From Hyphomicrobiales bacterium (GTDB lineage Bacteria; Pseudomonadota; Alphaproteobacteria; Rhizobiales; Rhizobiaceae), in NCBI GenBank assembly GCA_900466005.1, contig UEGQ01000021.1, positions 79,884 to 143,883 on the forward strand: a stretch of 64,000 bases of DNA. Direction: 5' to 3'. The notes beneath the pieces were generated by a model. That model made no database searches. It was not told the origin of the DNA and was given only the letters and a program-made list of their open reading frames with translations. Below, one piece after another: positions 28,359-38,155 of the stretch (the stretch's first letter is position 1; every line of letters starts with the position of its first letter). A program made the position numbers and the translations under genes.

Positions 28359-28732
28359 CTGCTCCTCCCAAAGCATATGACATCATGCCTGCGCATGGAC
28401 TATCTTTCAATCGTCATCCGCTGATGCAAGGCCAATGCGAATATCACCCTCGCATCTGTCGCAGTTTTGAGACACTTGCGGACGGTTTCATGCCATTCCT
28501 TGCCGCACTGCAAGGCGGACGGATGGTGTTTGTGCCGCCGTTCACGCGAAAACCCCCGCAATTGCCGGCCTGCGCTTGCCTTTCGCGGCCTTCTGGTCTA
28601 TAGCGCCCCCGTCCGCGTAGACACCCTTGGAGGCAACGCGGATGAGGCCGTCGCAAGACACCTCGGTTTCGTGTGGCAAGACACAATCGCCCTGCCCCGG
28701 AACTCTCCAAATAACCTTGAAAGGATAAAGCC
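28359..28732. other. Divergent intergenic region between the Fis regulator and rplY
   Basis: 374 bp with no gene. It contains the second operator candidate at 28462-28481 and must hold promoters for both the regulator and rplY. A run CGTTCACGCGAAAACCCCC near 28540-28560 and TCTATAGCG near 28598 are possible rplY promoter parts, but I cannot assign -35/-10 elements firmly. Confidence 0.55.
28462..28481. promoter_or_regulatory. Candidate operator of the Fis-family regulator (copy 2, autoregulatory)
   Basis: CAGTTTTGAGACACTTGCGG, 18 of 20 identical and in the same orientation as the copy at 27374-27393. It lies 104-123 bp upstream of the regulator's own start, almost the same distance as copy 1 has to its gene. 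Confidence 0.6.
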
Positions 28733-29335
28733 ATGAGCCACGCTTCTTACGAGCTCAAGGCCGTAGCACGCGAACGGGTTGGTAAGGGGTCCTCCCGTGA
28801 ACTTCGCCGCAACGGTTCCATTCCCGCTGTCATCTATGGCGACAAGCAGGCCCCCATTTCCATCGTGCTCGACACCAATGAAGTCACCAAGCGCATCCAC
28901 GCCGGCGGTTTCATGACGACGGTTGCGTCGATCCAAGTCGGTGGCGAGAAGATCAACGTCCTGCCGAAGGACTATCAGCTCGATCCGGTTCGCGACTTCG
29001 TCCTGCACGTCGATTTCCTGCGCGTTTCGGCTGACAGCAAGGTCGTCGTCCAGGTTCCGGTTCACTTCATCAACGAAGAGAAGTCCGCGATCAAGATCGG
29101 CGGCGTTCTGAACATCGTTCGCCACGAAGTCGAGCTGCACTGCCCGGCCAACGCCATTCCGGAATTCATCACGGTCGACCTCGCCGGCCACAAGATCGGC
29201 GACAGCCTGCACATCTCGCATGTGAAGCTGCCGGCCGGCGTGACCCCGGTCATCGCCGACCGTGACTTCACGATCGCAACCATCGTCGCCCCGGCTGGCG
29301 GTGTTTCCGAAGGCGAGGAAGCTGCCGAAGCGTAA
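28733..29335 (+). CDS. rplY: 50S ribosomal protein L25/general stress protein Ctc
   Basis: 200 residues, the long TL5/Ctc form with the extra C-terminal beta domain. It binds 5S rRNA. N-terminus [31 protein letters not shown] is diagnostic; later [22 protein letters not shown] and the acidic tail [12 protein letters not shown]. It has its own terminator immediately downstream. In many relatives it precedes pth; here two other genes lie between. Confidence 0.97.
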   Translation: MSHASYELKAVARERVGKGSSRELRRNGSIPAVIYGDKQAPISIVLDTNEVTKRIHAGGFMTTVASIQVGGEKINVLPKDYQLDPVRDFVLHVDFLRVSADSKVVVQVPVHFINEEKSAIKIGGVLNIVRHEVELHCPANAIPEFITVDLAGHKIGDSLHISHVKLPAGVTPVIADRDFTIATIVAPAGGVSEGEEAAEA

Positions 29336-29364
29336 TCGCGCAATCGGCATCTCCGACTTTTCCG

Positions 29365-29394
29365 ATCCCGTCTCCGAAAGGAGGCGGGATTTTT
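29365..29394 (+). terminator. Rho-independent terminator of rplY
   Basis: ATCCCGTCTCC (29365-29375), loop GAAA, GGAGGCGGGAT (29380-29390): eleven pairs with one T-G wobble, then TTTT. Confidence 0.92.
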
Positions 29395-29567
29395 CGTTTC
29401 CGGGCGCAAAAACCGGTCCGCTGCCGCATGAAGGCCCGTTGCATGAGGGCTTTAGCGAGATTTAATGATTTCGTGTCAGCCTCACTTGTCGTGCAAGTCG
29501 CGTATGGGGGACATGACGCCGTGAGGGAAGCGATATCCGATCAACCATTTCCTGGCTGTGGGCAGCC

Positions 29568-31937
29568 ATGACAAGGTCGGTCGAGCGCCGTTTTCTCGCG
29601 ATCATCGCAATCGCCGTCGCCATCCTCGTCATCCCTCTCCTCGGGCTCTTCCTCGCCCTGTCGTCGGAGCGCTCCGCGAAGGAGCTCGACGACCATGTCG
29701 AAATCCTCCTCGCCGCCAATGCGCAGGCGCTGGCAAAGCCGCTCTGGGACTTCGACGTCGAGAGCGCCGAGCAGATCACCGCCGCACTTATCTCCGACGA
29801 CGCGATCACCAAGGTCCGCGTCCGCGACGTGTCCGGCGGCATCAACGTCTCCATGCCGCCGATGCCGTCCTGGCCCAAAGGCGGCGTCCAGTCTCGTTAT
29901 CGACCGATCATCTACAAGACGCTGGACGGCCCGAAGACCGTCGGCACCATCACCGTCTATTACCACCGGCTCGGCATCTTCTCGGCTCTCCGGGAGGCGG
30001 AAGGCGTCTTCATCGGCATCTTCATCGTCGCGATCCTCGCCATGGTCGGCGCGGCCATCCTCGGCAACCGCATCATGATCGTCAAACCGCTGCTGAAGTT
30101 GACGGCGGCCATCGAGGCGACCCGAAGGCTCGGATCGCGCCACCACGTCGACTGGAATTCGAACGACGAAATGGGCCGGCTCGCAAAGAGCTTCAACGCC
30201 ATGCAGACGCAGCTGGAGCAGGAGGAACGCGAGCTCAAGATCGCGCACCGGCGAGCGACGGATATCTACAATCTGACACCCGCCATGCTGTTCTCGATCG
30301 ATGAGAACGACCGTATCACCGACGTCAGCGACTATTGGCTGCTGGCGACGGGCTACGCGCGCGAGGACGTCGTCGGCAAGCACTTCGCGGATCTCGTCGA
30401 TAGCCCCGTGCGCGGTGCGTATCTGGTCCACCGCCACGGTCCGAGCGACCGCAAGGTCGTCGAATGCACCACCAGGTTCGTCTGCAAGGACGGCCGTGTC
30501 ATGGACGTCCTGATCGTCGAAAGCGGCAAGGCCGCCGGTGACTGCGAGACGGGCCTTTCCCTCAGCGTCATGACCGACGTGACCGAGCTCAAGCGGTCGG
30601 AAGCCAGGATCCGTCGCCAGGCGGTGACCGACCATCTGACCGGCCTCCTGAACCGGCAAGGCTTCGAGAGTGCCCTCGATGAGGAAATCCGCGAGACCGA
30701 CGCCCGCCGGGGCGAGCTCGCCTGCATCTTCGTCGATCTCGACCGCTTCAAGTGGATCAACGACAATCTCGGCCACCAGGCCGGCGACACGGTACTGCGC
30801 CGGCTCGTCGAACTCATGGAGCCGCAGCTTCCTCCCGCCGCCATCGCCGCTCGCATCGGCGGCGACGAATTCGCGATCCTGCTGCGCTCAGACAATGCCG
30901 AAGCGGATGCGCTCGCCCTCGCCCATCGTCTCTGCGGAATGCTGGAGGAGCCCCTCCTCATCAACGGATCGACGGTGCGGCTGAGCGCCAGCATCGGTGT
31001 CGCGCTCTATCCCCGCCACGCGCACAACGCGGCGGAACTGCTGCAGAAATCGGACATGGCGATGTACACCAAGAAGCGTGGCGGCAAGAACGGCGCGCTG
31101 CTCTACGACCCGCTGATCCAGGACAACACCCGCCAGCGGGCGGAGATCGAGCAGGACATCGAGGAGGCGCTTGCCAACGACTGGTTCGAGGCCTATTTCC
31201 AGCCGATCGTCGACCTCGGCGACAGCCGGGTGATCGGATACGAGTCGCTGATGCGCCTCGCTCACCCGCGAAAGGGACTGCTGCCGCCCTCCGACATCAT
31301 CAGGATCGCCGAGGAAACCGGCGCGATCGGCCGCATCGGCAACCGCGTATTCGAAAAGGCGCTCGCCAACCTCGTTGCGCTCACCCGGGCGTCCGGCGAC
31401 GACAAGACCTATCTCGCGGTCAATTTCTCGCCGCTCCAGCTCGAGCCGACGCTGCCGATGCTGCTGACGGCGTTGACTGCCCGCCACGACATCGATCCGC
31501 GGCGCATCGTTGTCGAGATCACCGAGGCGACGCTGCTCCACGACAACCCGCAGATCCGGATGGTGCTCGACGAATTCAGCCGCATCGGCTGCCGCATCGC
31601 ACTCGATGACTTCGGCACCGGCTATTCGTCCCTCAGCTATCTCAGCCGCTTCCCCGTCGATATCGTGAAGATCGACCAGTCCTTCATCCGTTCCCTCGCT
31701 GCCGACGAAGCGGAATTGCGCCACAAGAGCCGCATGCTCGTCGAAGGCATCACCGCGATCTCCCACAAGATGGAATGCTCGGTGATCGCGGAAGGCGTCG
31801 AGACGAAGGAGCAGCGCGACCTCCTTCAGGAGTTTGGTGTCGATTGCGGACAAGGCTATTTCTTCGCGCGGCCGCAACCCGTGGAGCAGTTGATCGCAGC
31901 CTACGATACCGCCCGAAAGACAACCTCCGTCGCCTGA
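29568..31937 (+). CDS. Membrane HAMP-PAS-GGDEF-EAL cyclic-di-GMP enzyme
   Basis: 789 residues. TM1 about 9-30, a periplasmic loop, TM2 about 148-168, HAMP, a PAS domain (about 235-335), GGDEF (motif RIGGDEFAILLR) and EAL. The EAL domain has GYESLMRL in place of EAL but keeps NFSPLQL, EITEATLL, DDFGTGYSSL, KIDQSFI and the EGVET loop, so phosphodiesterase activity is plausible. An allosteric RxxD I-site is not seen upstream of GGDEF. It controls c-di-GMP; direction unresolved. A periplasmic binding protein gene follows within 33 bp and may share its signal. Confidence 0.93.
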   Translation: MTRSVERRFLAIIAIAVAILVIPLLGLFLALSSERSAKELDDHVEILLAANAQALAKPLWDFDVESAEQITAALISDDAITKVRVRDVSGGINVSMPPMPSWPKGGVQSRYRPIIYKTLDGPKTVGTITVYYHRLGIFSALREAEGVFIGIFIVAILAMVGAAILGNRIMIVKPLLKLTAAIEATRRLGSRHHVDWNSNDEMGRLAKSFNAMQTQLEQEERELKIAHRRATDIYNLTPAMLFSIDENDRITDVSDYWLLATGYAREDVVGKHFADLVDSPVRGAYLVHRHGPSDRKVVECTTRFVCKDGRVMDVLIVESGKAAGDCETGLSLSVMTDVTELKRSEARIRRQAVTDHLTGLLNRQGFESALDEEIRETDARRGELACIFVDLDRFKWINDNLGHQAGDTVLRRLVELMEPQLPPAAIAARIGGDEFAILLRSDNAEADALALAHRLCGMLEEPLLINGSTVRLSASIGVALYPRHAHNAAELLQKSDMAMYTKKRGGKNGALLYDPLIQDNTRQRAEIEQDIEEALANDWFEAYFQPIVDLGDSRVIGYESLMRLAHPRKGLLPPSDIIRIAEETGAIGRIGNRVFEKALANLVALTRASGDDKTYLAVNFSPLQLEPTLPMLLTALTARHDIDPRRIVVEITEATLLHDNPQIRMVLDEFSRIGCRIALDDFGTGYSSLSYLSRFPVDIVKIDQSFIRSLAADEAELRHKSRMLVEGITAISHKMECSVIAEGVETKEQRDLLQEFGVDCGQGYFFARPQPVEQLIAAYDTARKTTSVA

Positions 31938-31969
31938 CCGCGGCGACAAACGAGCAAGGATGGCATGAC

Positions 31970-32686
31970 ATGAAGAGGCTTGCATTACTCCTGCTGCTCG
32001 GCACGGCGCCAGCCGCCGAGGCCGAAACCATCCATTTCACGACGGAGAACTACCCGCCCTATAATTTCCGCGAAAACGGCGAGTATCGCGGCCTCGGCTA
32101 CGAGCAGGTCGTCGCGCTGATGAAGGAAGCCGGCGTCGACTACACGATCGAGATGATGCCGTGGGCCCGAGCGATCGCGCTTGCCGAGAGCGAGCCGCTC
32201 TACTGCGTGTTCACCACCGCGCACATCGCCGAGCGCAACAGTCGTTTCAAGTGGGTGGAGCCGCTCGCGATCGACCGCAACGTCATGGTGGCGAGAGAAG
32301 GCGCCGGCATCAAGGCGATCACCATCGCCGAGGCGCGCGAATACGTCGTCGGAACCCAGCGCAACGACTATACCCAGCAGTTGCTGGAGCGGAACGGCTT
32401 CCCGAAGATCGACCTCGCGACCGACCTCGACCTAACCCTCAAGAAGCTCCTGAGCGGCCGCATCGACATGATGCCGATCTCGGAACGCTACTATCTCCAG
32501 CTGCGCGAAGAGGGTCACCCGCTCGAACAGCGCTTCGTGCTGACGGAGCAGAAGTTCAGCATCGCCTGCAACCAGAACTTTCCCCAGGATCTCCTCGGCA
32601 AGATGCAGGCAGGCCTCGACAAGCTGATTGCCGACGGCACGCAGAGGGAACTCCTCACCAAGTACGGAATGCAAGTCCCCAACTGA
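31970..32686 (+). CDS. Orphan periplasmic substrate-binding protein (SBP_bac_3 type)
   Basis: 238 residues with a signal peptide (KRLALLLLLGTAPAAEAE). The mature domain begins TIHFTTENYPPYNFRENGEYRGLGYEQVVALMKEAG, the standard start of family 3 amino-acid-type binding proteins, and includes MPWARAIALAESEPLYCVFTTAHIAERN. No permease or ATPase gene is near. ATG at 31970; 32 bp separate it from the GGDEF-EAL gene, so they are probably co-transcribed, and it could present a ligand to that receptor (inference). Confidence 0.88.
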   Translation: MKRLALLLLLGTAPAAEAETIHFTTENYPPYNFRENGEYRGLGYEQVVALMKEAGVDYTIEMMPWARAIALAESEPLYCVFTTAHIAERNSRFKWVEPLAIDRNVMVAREGAGIKAITIAEAREYVVGTQRNDYTQQLLERNGFPKIDLATDLDLTLKKLLSGRIDMMPISERYYLQLREEGHPLEQRFVLTEQKFSIACNQNFPQDLLGKMQAGLDKLIADGTQRELLTKYGMQVPN

Positions 32687-32767
32687 CGCGGGGCGCGCCG
32701 CAGGGGTTGACATCCGCGCCGTTTCGCGGTGGTGGATCGCATACCCATTCGAAAAGCGGACCGTCCC

Positions 32768-33484
32768 ATGCTCATCATCGCCGGCCTCGGCAATCCGGGC
32801 GCCAAGTATTCGGAGAACCGGCACAATATCGGCTTCATGGCGGTGGATGCCATCCATCGCCGCCACCGCTTCTCGCCCTGGAGCAAGAAGTTCAAGGCGG
32901 AGATCGCCGAAGGCGAGATCGCCGGCGAGAAGGTGTTGCTGATGAAGCCGCAGACCTTCATGAACCTTTCCGGCGAGGCGGTCGGGGAAGCCATGCGCTT
33001 CTACAAGCTGAAGCCCGCCGACATCGTCGCCATCCACGACGAACTCGACCTCCCCGCCGGCAAGGCGCGGATGAAGACCGGCGGCGGTCATGGCGGCCAC
33101 AACGGCCTCAAGTCGCTCGACGCCCATTGCGGCAAGGACTACCGCCGGCTTCGGCTCGGCATCGGCCATCCCGGCGACAAGGAGCGCGTGCACGGCCACG
33201 TGCTCGGCGATTTCGCCAAGGTCGACTGGACCTGGCTCGATCCGCTGCTCGACGCGATCGCCGACAATGCCGACCTCCTGCTCCAGCCCGACGAGTCGAA
33301 GCTCATGAACAAGCTGGCGCTCGCAACCGGCGGCAAGGAAGAGCCTGCGAAGGCGAAGCCGGAGAAGCCGCCCGGCCAGTCGCACATCCGCCAGGCCCGC
33401 AACAATGCCCAGCCGAAGAAGCTGCCCGAAACCGGGCCGATGGCGGAGATGCTGAAGCGGATGTTCGGCAAGAAGGGAGAGTAA
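32768..33484 (+). CDS. pth: Peptidyl-tRNA hydrolase
   Basis: 238 residues; the core is about 190, with a basic Lys/Pro-rich C-terminal extension ([28 protein letters not shown]...[11 protein letters not shown]) usual in rhizobia. Cleaves peptidyl-tRNA released from ribosomes. Catalytic motif [18 protein letters not shown] with N9 and H19, [14 protein letters not shown], and the Asp in [14 protein letters not shown]. Usually paired with rplY and ychF; here rplY is separated by two inserted genes. Confidence 0.97.
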   Translation: MLIIAGLGNPGAKYSENRHNIGFMAVDAIHRRHRFSPWSKKFKAEIAEGEIAGEKVLLMKPQTFMNLSGEAVGEAMRFYKLKPADIVAIHDELDLPAGKARMKTGGGHGGHNGLKSLDAHCGKDYRRLRLGIGHPGDKERVHGHVLGDFAKVDWTWLDPLLDAIADNADLLLQPDESKLMNKLALATGGKEEPAKAKPEKPPGQSHIRQARNNAQPKKLPETGPMAEMLKRMFGKKGE

Positions 33485-33489
33485 GGCGG

Positions 33490-33942
33490 ATGCAGGAGCA
33501 GGACTTTGCCATCCGCGCCGCCGTTGCCGACGATCTTGCTGGACTTCTTCTCCTCTATCACCACCTCAACCCCGTCGACTCGCCGCTCGAGCGGGCAACG
33601 GCCGAGGAACGCTTCGCCGCCATGCTGGCACAGCCCGGTATGACCGTCTTTATCGGCTTTGCCGGTGAACTCGCCGCCGCCACCGTCACGCTTGTCGTCG
33701 TGCCGAACCTGACGCGCAACGGCGCCCCTTATGCGCTGATCGAAAACGTCGTTACTCATGCCGAGCATCGCAAGAAGGGCTATGCCGGCGCCGTCATCAG
33801 GCATGCGGTGGAGGCGGCCTGGAAGGCCGGCTGTTACAAAGCGATGCTGCTCACCGGTTCGAAGAACCCGGCGACGCTGCGCTTTTACGAGAACTGTGGC
33901 TTCGTGCAGAACAAGACTGGCTACCAGATCAGGCGAAGCTGA
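33490..33942 (+). CDS. GNAT family N-acetyltransferase
   Basis: 150 residues. Single GNAT domain: IRAAVADDLAGLLLLYHHLN, ALIENVVTHAEHRKKGYAGAVIRHAVEAAWKAG containing the acetyl-CoA loop R-K-K-G-Y-A, and KAMLLTGSKNPATLRFYENCGF. Acceptor unknown. Begins 5 bp after the pth stop, hence the same transcript. Converges with clpS over 16 bp. Confidence 0.9.
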   Translation: MQEQDFAIRAAVADDLAGLLLLYHHLNPVDSPLERATAEERFAAMLAQPGMTVFIGFAGELAAATVTLVVVPNLTRNGAPYALIENVVTHAEHRKKGYAGAVIRHAVEAAWKAGCYKAMLLTGSKNPATLRFYENCGFVQNKTGYQIRRS

Positions 33943-33958
33943 CCTCACCCTCCAGGAC

Positions 33959-34270
33959 TCACTCCTCCGGCTCGGTCGTGAACATCAGCGGAAAGCCCGC
34001 CTGCTTGCCGAGCTCCGTGCCTTCCCTCGCCTTGGTCTCGGCGATGTCGCGCGCATAGACGCAGACGACACAGCTTCCCTTCTGGTGCGCCGTGATCATC
34101 ACCCGGTAACACATGTCCTCGCTCATGCGGAAAACCGCCTTCAAGACGACGACGACGAATTCGCGGGGCGTGTAGTCGTCGTTGACGAGGACGACCTTGT
34201 AAAGTTTCGGCCGCTCGATCTTTGGCTTGGTGGCCGGTTTTACCTTGACCGCAATATCATTGTCACTCAT
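33959..34270 (-). CDS. clpS: ClpS adaptor (ClpS2-like)
   Basis: 103 residues. ClpS delivers N-degron substrates to ClpAP. Conserved segments KLYKVVLVNDDYTPREFVVVVLKAVF (residue 24 on), AHQKGSCVVCVYARDIAETKA. The short N-terminal extension differs from the other rhizobial paralogue, and the absence of a following clpA gene suggests this is the second copy, ClpS2 (inference). ATG at 34270. The 230-bp gap to ychF holds no gene. Confidence 0.93.
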   Translation of the reverse strand: MSDNDIAVKVKPATKPKIERPKLYKVVLVNDDYTPREFVVVVLKAVFRMSEDMCYRVMITAHQKGSCVVCVYARDIAETKAREGTELGKQAGFPLMFTTEPEE

Positions 34271-34500
34271 CGGAACACTCCCGCGATGACAGATGGATGG
34301 GCAAAGCGCCTGACGGCACGATATTGCCTCGCCGGCGGGCGTCATTCAAGGATTTCGCTGCCGTCCCCGCCGCAGACGACAAAGCAGGCGCACCGAACGG
34401 CGTCCCGATTGATGCTCCGGCGACGACAGCCCTTGACCTTGCCCCGCCCATTTCGCAAAAGGCAGCAACGGAATTCTCAAGCTGAGCAGGTATTCAAGCC

Positions 34501-35604
<1,104 letters not shown>

Positions 35605-35634
35605 GCGAAACCGCTGCGGTCACACAACAAAAGA

Positions 35635-35670
35635 GGCATCGCCACCCCCGTGGCGATGCCTTTCTCTTTT
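35635..35670. terminator. Rho-independent terminator of ychF (probably bidirectional)
   Basis: GGCATCGCCAC (35635-35645) pairs perfectly with GTGGCGATGCC (35650-35660), loop CCCC, then TTTCTCTTTT. The AAAAGA upstream gives a T-rich tail in the other direction for the DUF2892 gene. Confidence 0.92.
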
Positions 35671-35686
35671 GCGCGGTGGGAACGCC

Positions 35687-35893
35687 TTACGCCTTCTTTG
35701 CCGGGCAGGAGGAGATGCCGAGCATCGAATAGAGCGGGCACGTCGAGAAGAGCCCCGTCAGCAGGGGCACGACGCCGATCAGCGTGTAGTAACGCCACGA
35801 GGCGTCCGGATACATGAAGAACAGCGACAGGAGTACGAGGCCGACGACGATACGAACGATCCGGTCGACCGTCCCGACATTCTTGGCAAACAT
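35687..35893 (-). CDS. DUF2892 small membrane protein (YgaP-like)
   Basis: 68 residues. N-terminus KNVGTVDRIVRIVVGLVLLSLFF, then a second helix and a Cys-bearing end (STCPLYSMLGISSCPAKKA), the DUF2892 pattern. Members are two-helix inner-membrane proteins, often fused or adjacent to rhodaneses. It lies downstream of the Crp-like gene on the same strand, with a perfect palindrome in the 112-bp gap, and so may be its target. Confidence 0.9.
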   Translation of the reverse strand: MFAKNVGTVDRIVRIVVGLVLLSLFFMYPDASWRYYTLIGVVPLLTGLFSTCPLYSMLGISSCPAKKA

Positions 35894-35962
35894 TGTCTTT
35901 CCTTTCCGCGTTGCAGGAGATTCCGCAATGTCGCAAGCATAGCCAAACGTGGTACCCCGTCA

Positions 35963-35975
35963 GTGACTTAGTCAC
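35963..35975. promoter_or_regulatory. 13-bp perfect palindrome, candidate Crp/Fnr-type operator
   Basis: GTGACTTAGTCAC with one A on the left and A on the right gives AGTGA-N5-TCACA, close to CRP/FNR half-sites but one base shorter in spacing. It lies 70-82 bp upstream of the DUF2892 start and just after the Crp-like gene's stop. Confidence 0.55.
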
Positions 35976-36005
35976 AGGACAGGAAAGTTGGGCGAGATGC
36001 GCCCG

Positions 36006-36662
36006 TCAGTCGGGCGACGCCATGCGCCGGAGCTGGACGGGATCGAGGATGCGGATCTGCCCGCGCTCACTGCTGACGATTCCGCGCGCCGAAAGCTCCT
36101 CCAGCCGCCGCGACACCACCTCGCGGGCCGAGCCGATCATCGCGGCAAGTTCCTGGTGGGTGGCGACGACGATGCCTTCCGGTCCCGCCCGTTCGAGCAG
36201 GGACTTGGCAAGACGCCGCTCGACCTTCACGAACGCCACCTGCTCGAGAAGCAGCATCAGTTCCGAAAGGCGACTGGCAAAGGCGCGAAAAACGAAGCCG
36301 CGGAAGGCGGCGGATGTCGCGAGCAGATCGTCGAACATCTGCGGCGGCATCATCACCGCCACCAGATCCGTTTCGGCAATCGCCTCGCCCGTATAGGGCG
36401 CGCCGCCGAGCACGCCGAGCGTCGTCTGAACGCAGGTCTCGCCGGGGCAGACGGAATAGAGGAGAAGCTCGCGGCCGTTGCGGCCGGTCATGTAGACGCC
36501 GATGCGCCCGGACAGAAGGATGAGAAAGACCTCGGCCCTGTCGCCCGGCCGGAAAAGCGTCGTGCGCTCCGCCACGTGCTGCGGCTTCAGGCTCCCGAGA
36601 TGCCCGCGCACCTCCGGTTCCAGCATGTGGAGAAAGCCTGCCTGATCGATCCAACCCGCCAT
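36006..36662 (-). CDS. Crp/Fnr family transcriptional regulator
   Basis: 218 residues. Cyclic-nucleotide-binding-fold N-terminus (LFRPGDRAEVFLILLSGRIGVYMTGRNGRELLLYSVCPGETCVQTTLGVLGG), dimer helix and an HTH_Crp domain (THQELAAMIGSAREVVSRRLEELSARGIVSSERGQIRILD). Only two scattered cysteines (SVCPGETC) occur and there is no FNR-type N-terminal Cys cluster, so a 4Fe-4S oxygen sensor is unlikely; the Cys pair could be redox active (inference). Divergent from the MaoC pair. Confidence 0.9.
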   Translation of the reverse strand: MAGWIDQAGFLHMLEPEVRGHLGSLKPQHVAERTTLFRPGDRAEVFLILLSGRIGVYMTGRNGRELLLYSVCPGETCVQTTLGVLGGAPYTGEAIAETDLVAVMMPPQMFDDLLATSAAFRGFVFRAFASRLSELMLLLEQVAFVKVERRLAKSLLERAGPEGIVVATHQELAAMIGSAREVVSRRLEELSARGIVSSERGQIRILDPVQLRRMASPD

Positions 36663-36728
36663 GGACCCTCCAGCGATTCCGGGGCATAAGACGCATTGTG
36701 CACACTTGGCGGACAGAGGGAACAGCCG

Positions 36729-37199
36729 ATGCAGGCCGAACGGCTCCACTACGAGGACTTCATGCCCGGACGACGCTTCGAGCTCGGCCCGCGGACAGTG
36801 GCAGCCGCCGAGATCGTCGAATTCGCGAAGGAGTTCGATCCGCAGCCGATGCATCTTTCCGAGGAGGCGGGCCGCGCGAGCATTCTCGGCGGTTTGTCGG
36901 CGTCCGGCTGGCATACGAGCAGCCTCTTCATGCGCATGATGATCGACAGCTACGTGCTGGCGACGGCCTCGGAAGGGGCGCCGGGCATCGACGTCATGCA
37001 GTGGCGAAAGCCGGTCATCGCCGGCGACACGCTGAGCGGCCATTCGACGGTCGAGGCCGCGCGTCCGATGCGCTCCCGCCCCGGCCTCGGCATCGTCACC
37101 TTCGCCCACCAACTTTTCAATCAGCGCGGAGAGCTCGTTCTTTCCGCCCGCAATTCCATCATGGTGCGTCAGCGCAATCCCGAAAAGGCTTCCGCATGA
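36729..37199 (+). CDS. MaoC-like hot-dog dehydratase (first of pair)
   Basis: 156 residues. MaoC fold: YEDFMPGRRFELGPRTVAAAEIVEFAKEFDPQPMHL carries the hydratase-type Asp and His pair (FDPQPMHL), and GLSASGWHTSSLFMRM follows. Probably acts on (R)-3-hydroxyacyl-CoA or a related thioester; no fatty-acid genes are adjacent. Stop overlaps the start of the second MaoC gene (ATGA), so they are coupled and may form a heterodimer. Confidence 0.88.
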   Translation: MQAERLHYEDFMPGRRFELGPRTVAAAEIVEFAKEFDPQPMHLSEEAGRASILGGLSASGWHTSSLFMRMMIDSYVLATASEGAPGIDVMQWRKPVIAGDTLSGHSTVEAARPMRSRPGLGIVTFAHQLFNQRGELVLSARNSIMVRQRNPEKASA

Positions 37200-37663
37200 G
37201 GATGCTCGACCTCTACCCCGCCGGCACGCGCCTTGCGCTCGGGTCGGCGAACTTCTCCGCCGAGGACATCGTCCGCTTCGCCGAAAAGTTCGACCCGCAA
37301 CCCTTCCATGTCGATGCAGAGGCGGCGAAGACTTACGTCTTCGGAGCACTTTGCGCCTCCGGCTGGCATACCTGCGCCTGCTGGATGCGATGCTTCATCG
37401 GCTTCTGGGAACGCGAGACGAAGCGCCTTTCCGCCGAAGGCATCGTACCGCCGAGGCTCGGCCCCTCCCCGGGGTTCGCCGAGCTACAATGGCTGAAACC
37501 CGTCTATGTGGGCGATGTCGTCAGCTATTCGCTCACCAGCCTCGACTGCCGTCCGCTGGCCTCCCGACCGGGGCTCGTTCTCAACACCGGCCTCGCCGAA
37601 GGCATCAACCAGAACGGCGAGCCGGTGCTGCGGTTCAAAAGCAACATTCTCGAATTCGAATAG
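37196..37663 (+). CDS. MaoC-like hot-dog dehydratase (second of pair)
   Basis: 155 residues, homologous to the preceding gene: EDIVRFAEKFDPQPFHVDAEAAKTYVFGALCASGWHTCACWMRCF and ELQWLKPVYVGDVVSYSL. The catalytic-type Asp/His (FDPQPFH) are kept. Tandem MaoC genes are common in alphaproteobacteria and two half-size subunits can build one active hydratase. Substrate unknown. Followed after 9 bp by glutathione peroxidase. Confidence 0.88.
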   Translation: MRMLDLYPAGTRLALGSANFSAEDIVRFAEKFDPQPFHVDAEAAKTYVFGALCASGWHTCACWMRCFIGFWERETKRLSAEGIVPPRLGPSPGFAELQWLKPVYVGDVVSYSLTSLDCRPLASRPGLVLNTGLAEGINQNGEPVLRFKSNILEFE

Positions 37664-37672
37664 GAGGACGCC

Positions 37673-38152
37673 ATGAATGTCCACGACTTCTCAGCTCTCG
37701 ACATCTCAGGCAACGAACGGAAGCTTTCCGAATTCGCCGGCAAGGTGCTGCTGATCGTCAACACGGCGAGCGCCTGCGGCTTCACGCCCCAATATGGAGG
37801 ATTGCAGGAATTGCAGGACAATTACGCCGGCGACCTCGTCGTCCTCGGCTTTCCCTGCAACCAGTTCGGTGCGCAGGAAAGCGGCACCAACGAGGAGATC
37901 GCCTCCTTCTGCGACCTGAATTTCAAGGTCGGCTTCCCGCTCTTCGCCAAGATCGAGGTCAACGGCGCAGGCGCGCACCCGCTCTACAAGTACCTGACCC
38001 ACGAAGTGCCCGGCATTCTCGGCACAAAGGCGGTCAAGTGGAACTTCACGAAGTTCCTCGTGGGGCGTGACGGAATCCCGATCTCCCGCTACGCTCCGGG
38101 CACCACGCCTGCCGCCATCGAGCAGGATATCGTCAGGGCCATCGGAGATTGA
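37673..38152 (+). CDS. Glutathione peroxidase family (thiol peroxidase, Cys type)
   Basis: 159 residues. Reduces hydroperoxides. Catalytic residues: C35 in NTASACGFTPQY (Cys rather than selenocysteine), Gln64 region FPCNQFGAQE and W123-N124 in VKWNFTKFLV. A further Cys at 62 and at 80 may be the resolving cysteine as in thioredoxin-dependent members. Cytosolic, no signal peptide. Short gap to the MaoC pair suggests one transcript. Confidence 0.95.
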   Translation: MNVHDFSALDISGNERKLSEFAGKVLLIVNTASACGFTPQYGGLQELQDNYAGDLVVLGFPCNQFGAQESGTNEEIASFCDLNFKVGFPLFAKIEVNGAGAHPLYKYLTHEVPGILGTKAVKWNFTKFLVGRDGIPISRYAPGTTPAAIEQDIVRAIGD

Positions 38153-38155
38153 GAG

